20,706 bases of DNA. It comes from Elysia marginata (Eukaryota; Mollusca; Gastropoda; Plakobranchidae). Shown here piece by piece: positions 20,609 through 20,706 of the stretch. Below the pieces are notes generated by a model that saw nothing but the letters and a program-made list of their open reading frames with translations, was not told the DNA's origin and made no database searches. The DNA lies in contig BMAT01008880.1 of the NCBI GenBank assembly GCA_019649035.1, forward strand, positions 365,601 to 386,306, in the 5' to 3' direction. Numbering within the stretch: the stretch's first letter is position 1; the number at the start of each line of letters is the position of its first letter. The position numbers were made by a program, and so were the translations under genes.

Positions 20609-20706
20609 GAGCCTTTCCTCAAATCATTTTTCTATAGCTAAATGGTGGTGTGTTCTCGGCTTTCATGGTTTTTTTTTAGATCTTCCCAATGGCGTCAGTT
20701 ACTCGC
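20609..20706. other. Window end, nothing seen
   Basis: The last hundred bases hold no recognisable feature. The TTTTTTTTAG at 20,671-20,680 resembles a splice acceptor, but no frame can be followed past the edge. Confidence 0.4.

Overview
The window looks like a non-coding stretch of an AT-rich animal nuclear genome. The evidence is simple-sequence repeats ((GA)n, (CT)n, (GAA)n, GTCT runs), a 34-bp satellite array, tRNA-derived repeat remnants, consensus splice signals, and no long open reading frame. Nothing is bacterial or viral: there are no dense ORFs, no operon spacing, and no recognisable conserved protein in any frame. The long ORF-free, T-rich and A-rich stretches are typical of introns or intergenic DNA. 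A SINE-like tail of the 'ctctataaa' type and an internal segment 'ctggtgattctggactctgg' resemble tRNA-derived SINEs that I associate with marine invertebrates (cnidarians, molluscs). That placement is weak and no species can be named.

Layout. Bases 1-50 are a (GA)n microsatellite. Bases 51-6,750 hold nothing I can support beyond small palindromes, one G-rich patch and local pyrimidine bias. A GTCT/CT microsatellite lies at 6,749-6,797. A 17-copy, 34-bp satellite fills 7,278-7,841 and is the clearest feature of the window. After a polypyrimidine tract (8,410-8,480) comes a GC-rich island (about 8,640-8,960) that reads as a long imperfect inverted repeat. A degenerate 36-47 bp repeat lies at 10,690-10,975. 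A second GC-richer island at 12,220-12,465 may be a diverged relative of the first. A strong G-quadruplex motif is at 12,868-12,893, (GAA)17 at 14,196-14,246, a small GC-rich nested hairpin at 14,999-15,056, a tRNA-like fragment at 15,560-15,615, and (CT)24 near 17,300.

The only place where I see gene-like signals is 18,636-18,893. A short ATG-initiated reading frame there runs straight into a good splice donor, and a possible second exon lies 159 bases downstream. It could be the 5' end of a gene continuing beyond the window, or chance. The right end (about 20,289-20,608) is a probable degenerate tRNA-derived SINE.

There is no pathway or gene set to describe. I found no convincing new biological system. 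The most worthwhile targets are the GC-rich foldback island and its possible second copy, the satellite array with its internal 67-bp higher-order unit, and the candidate first exon.
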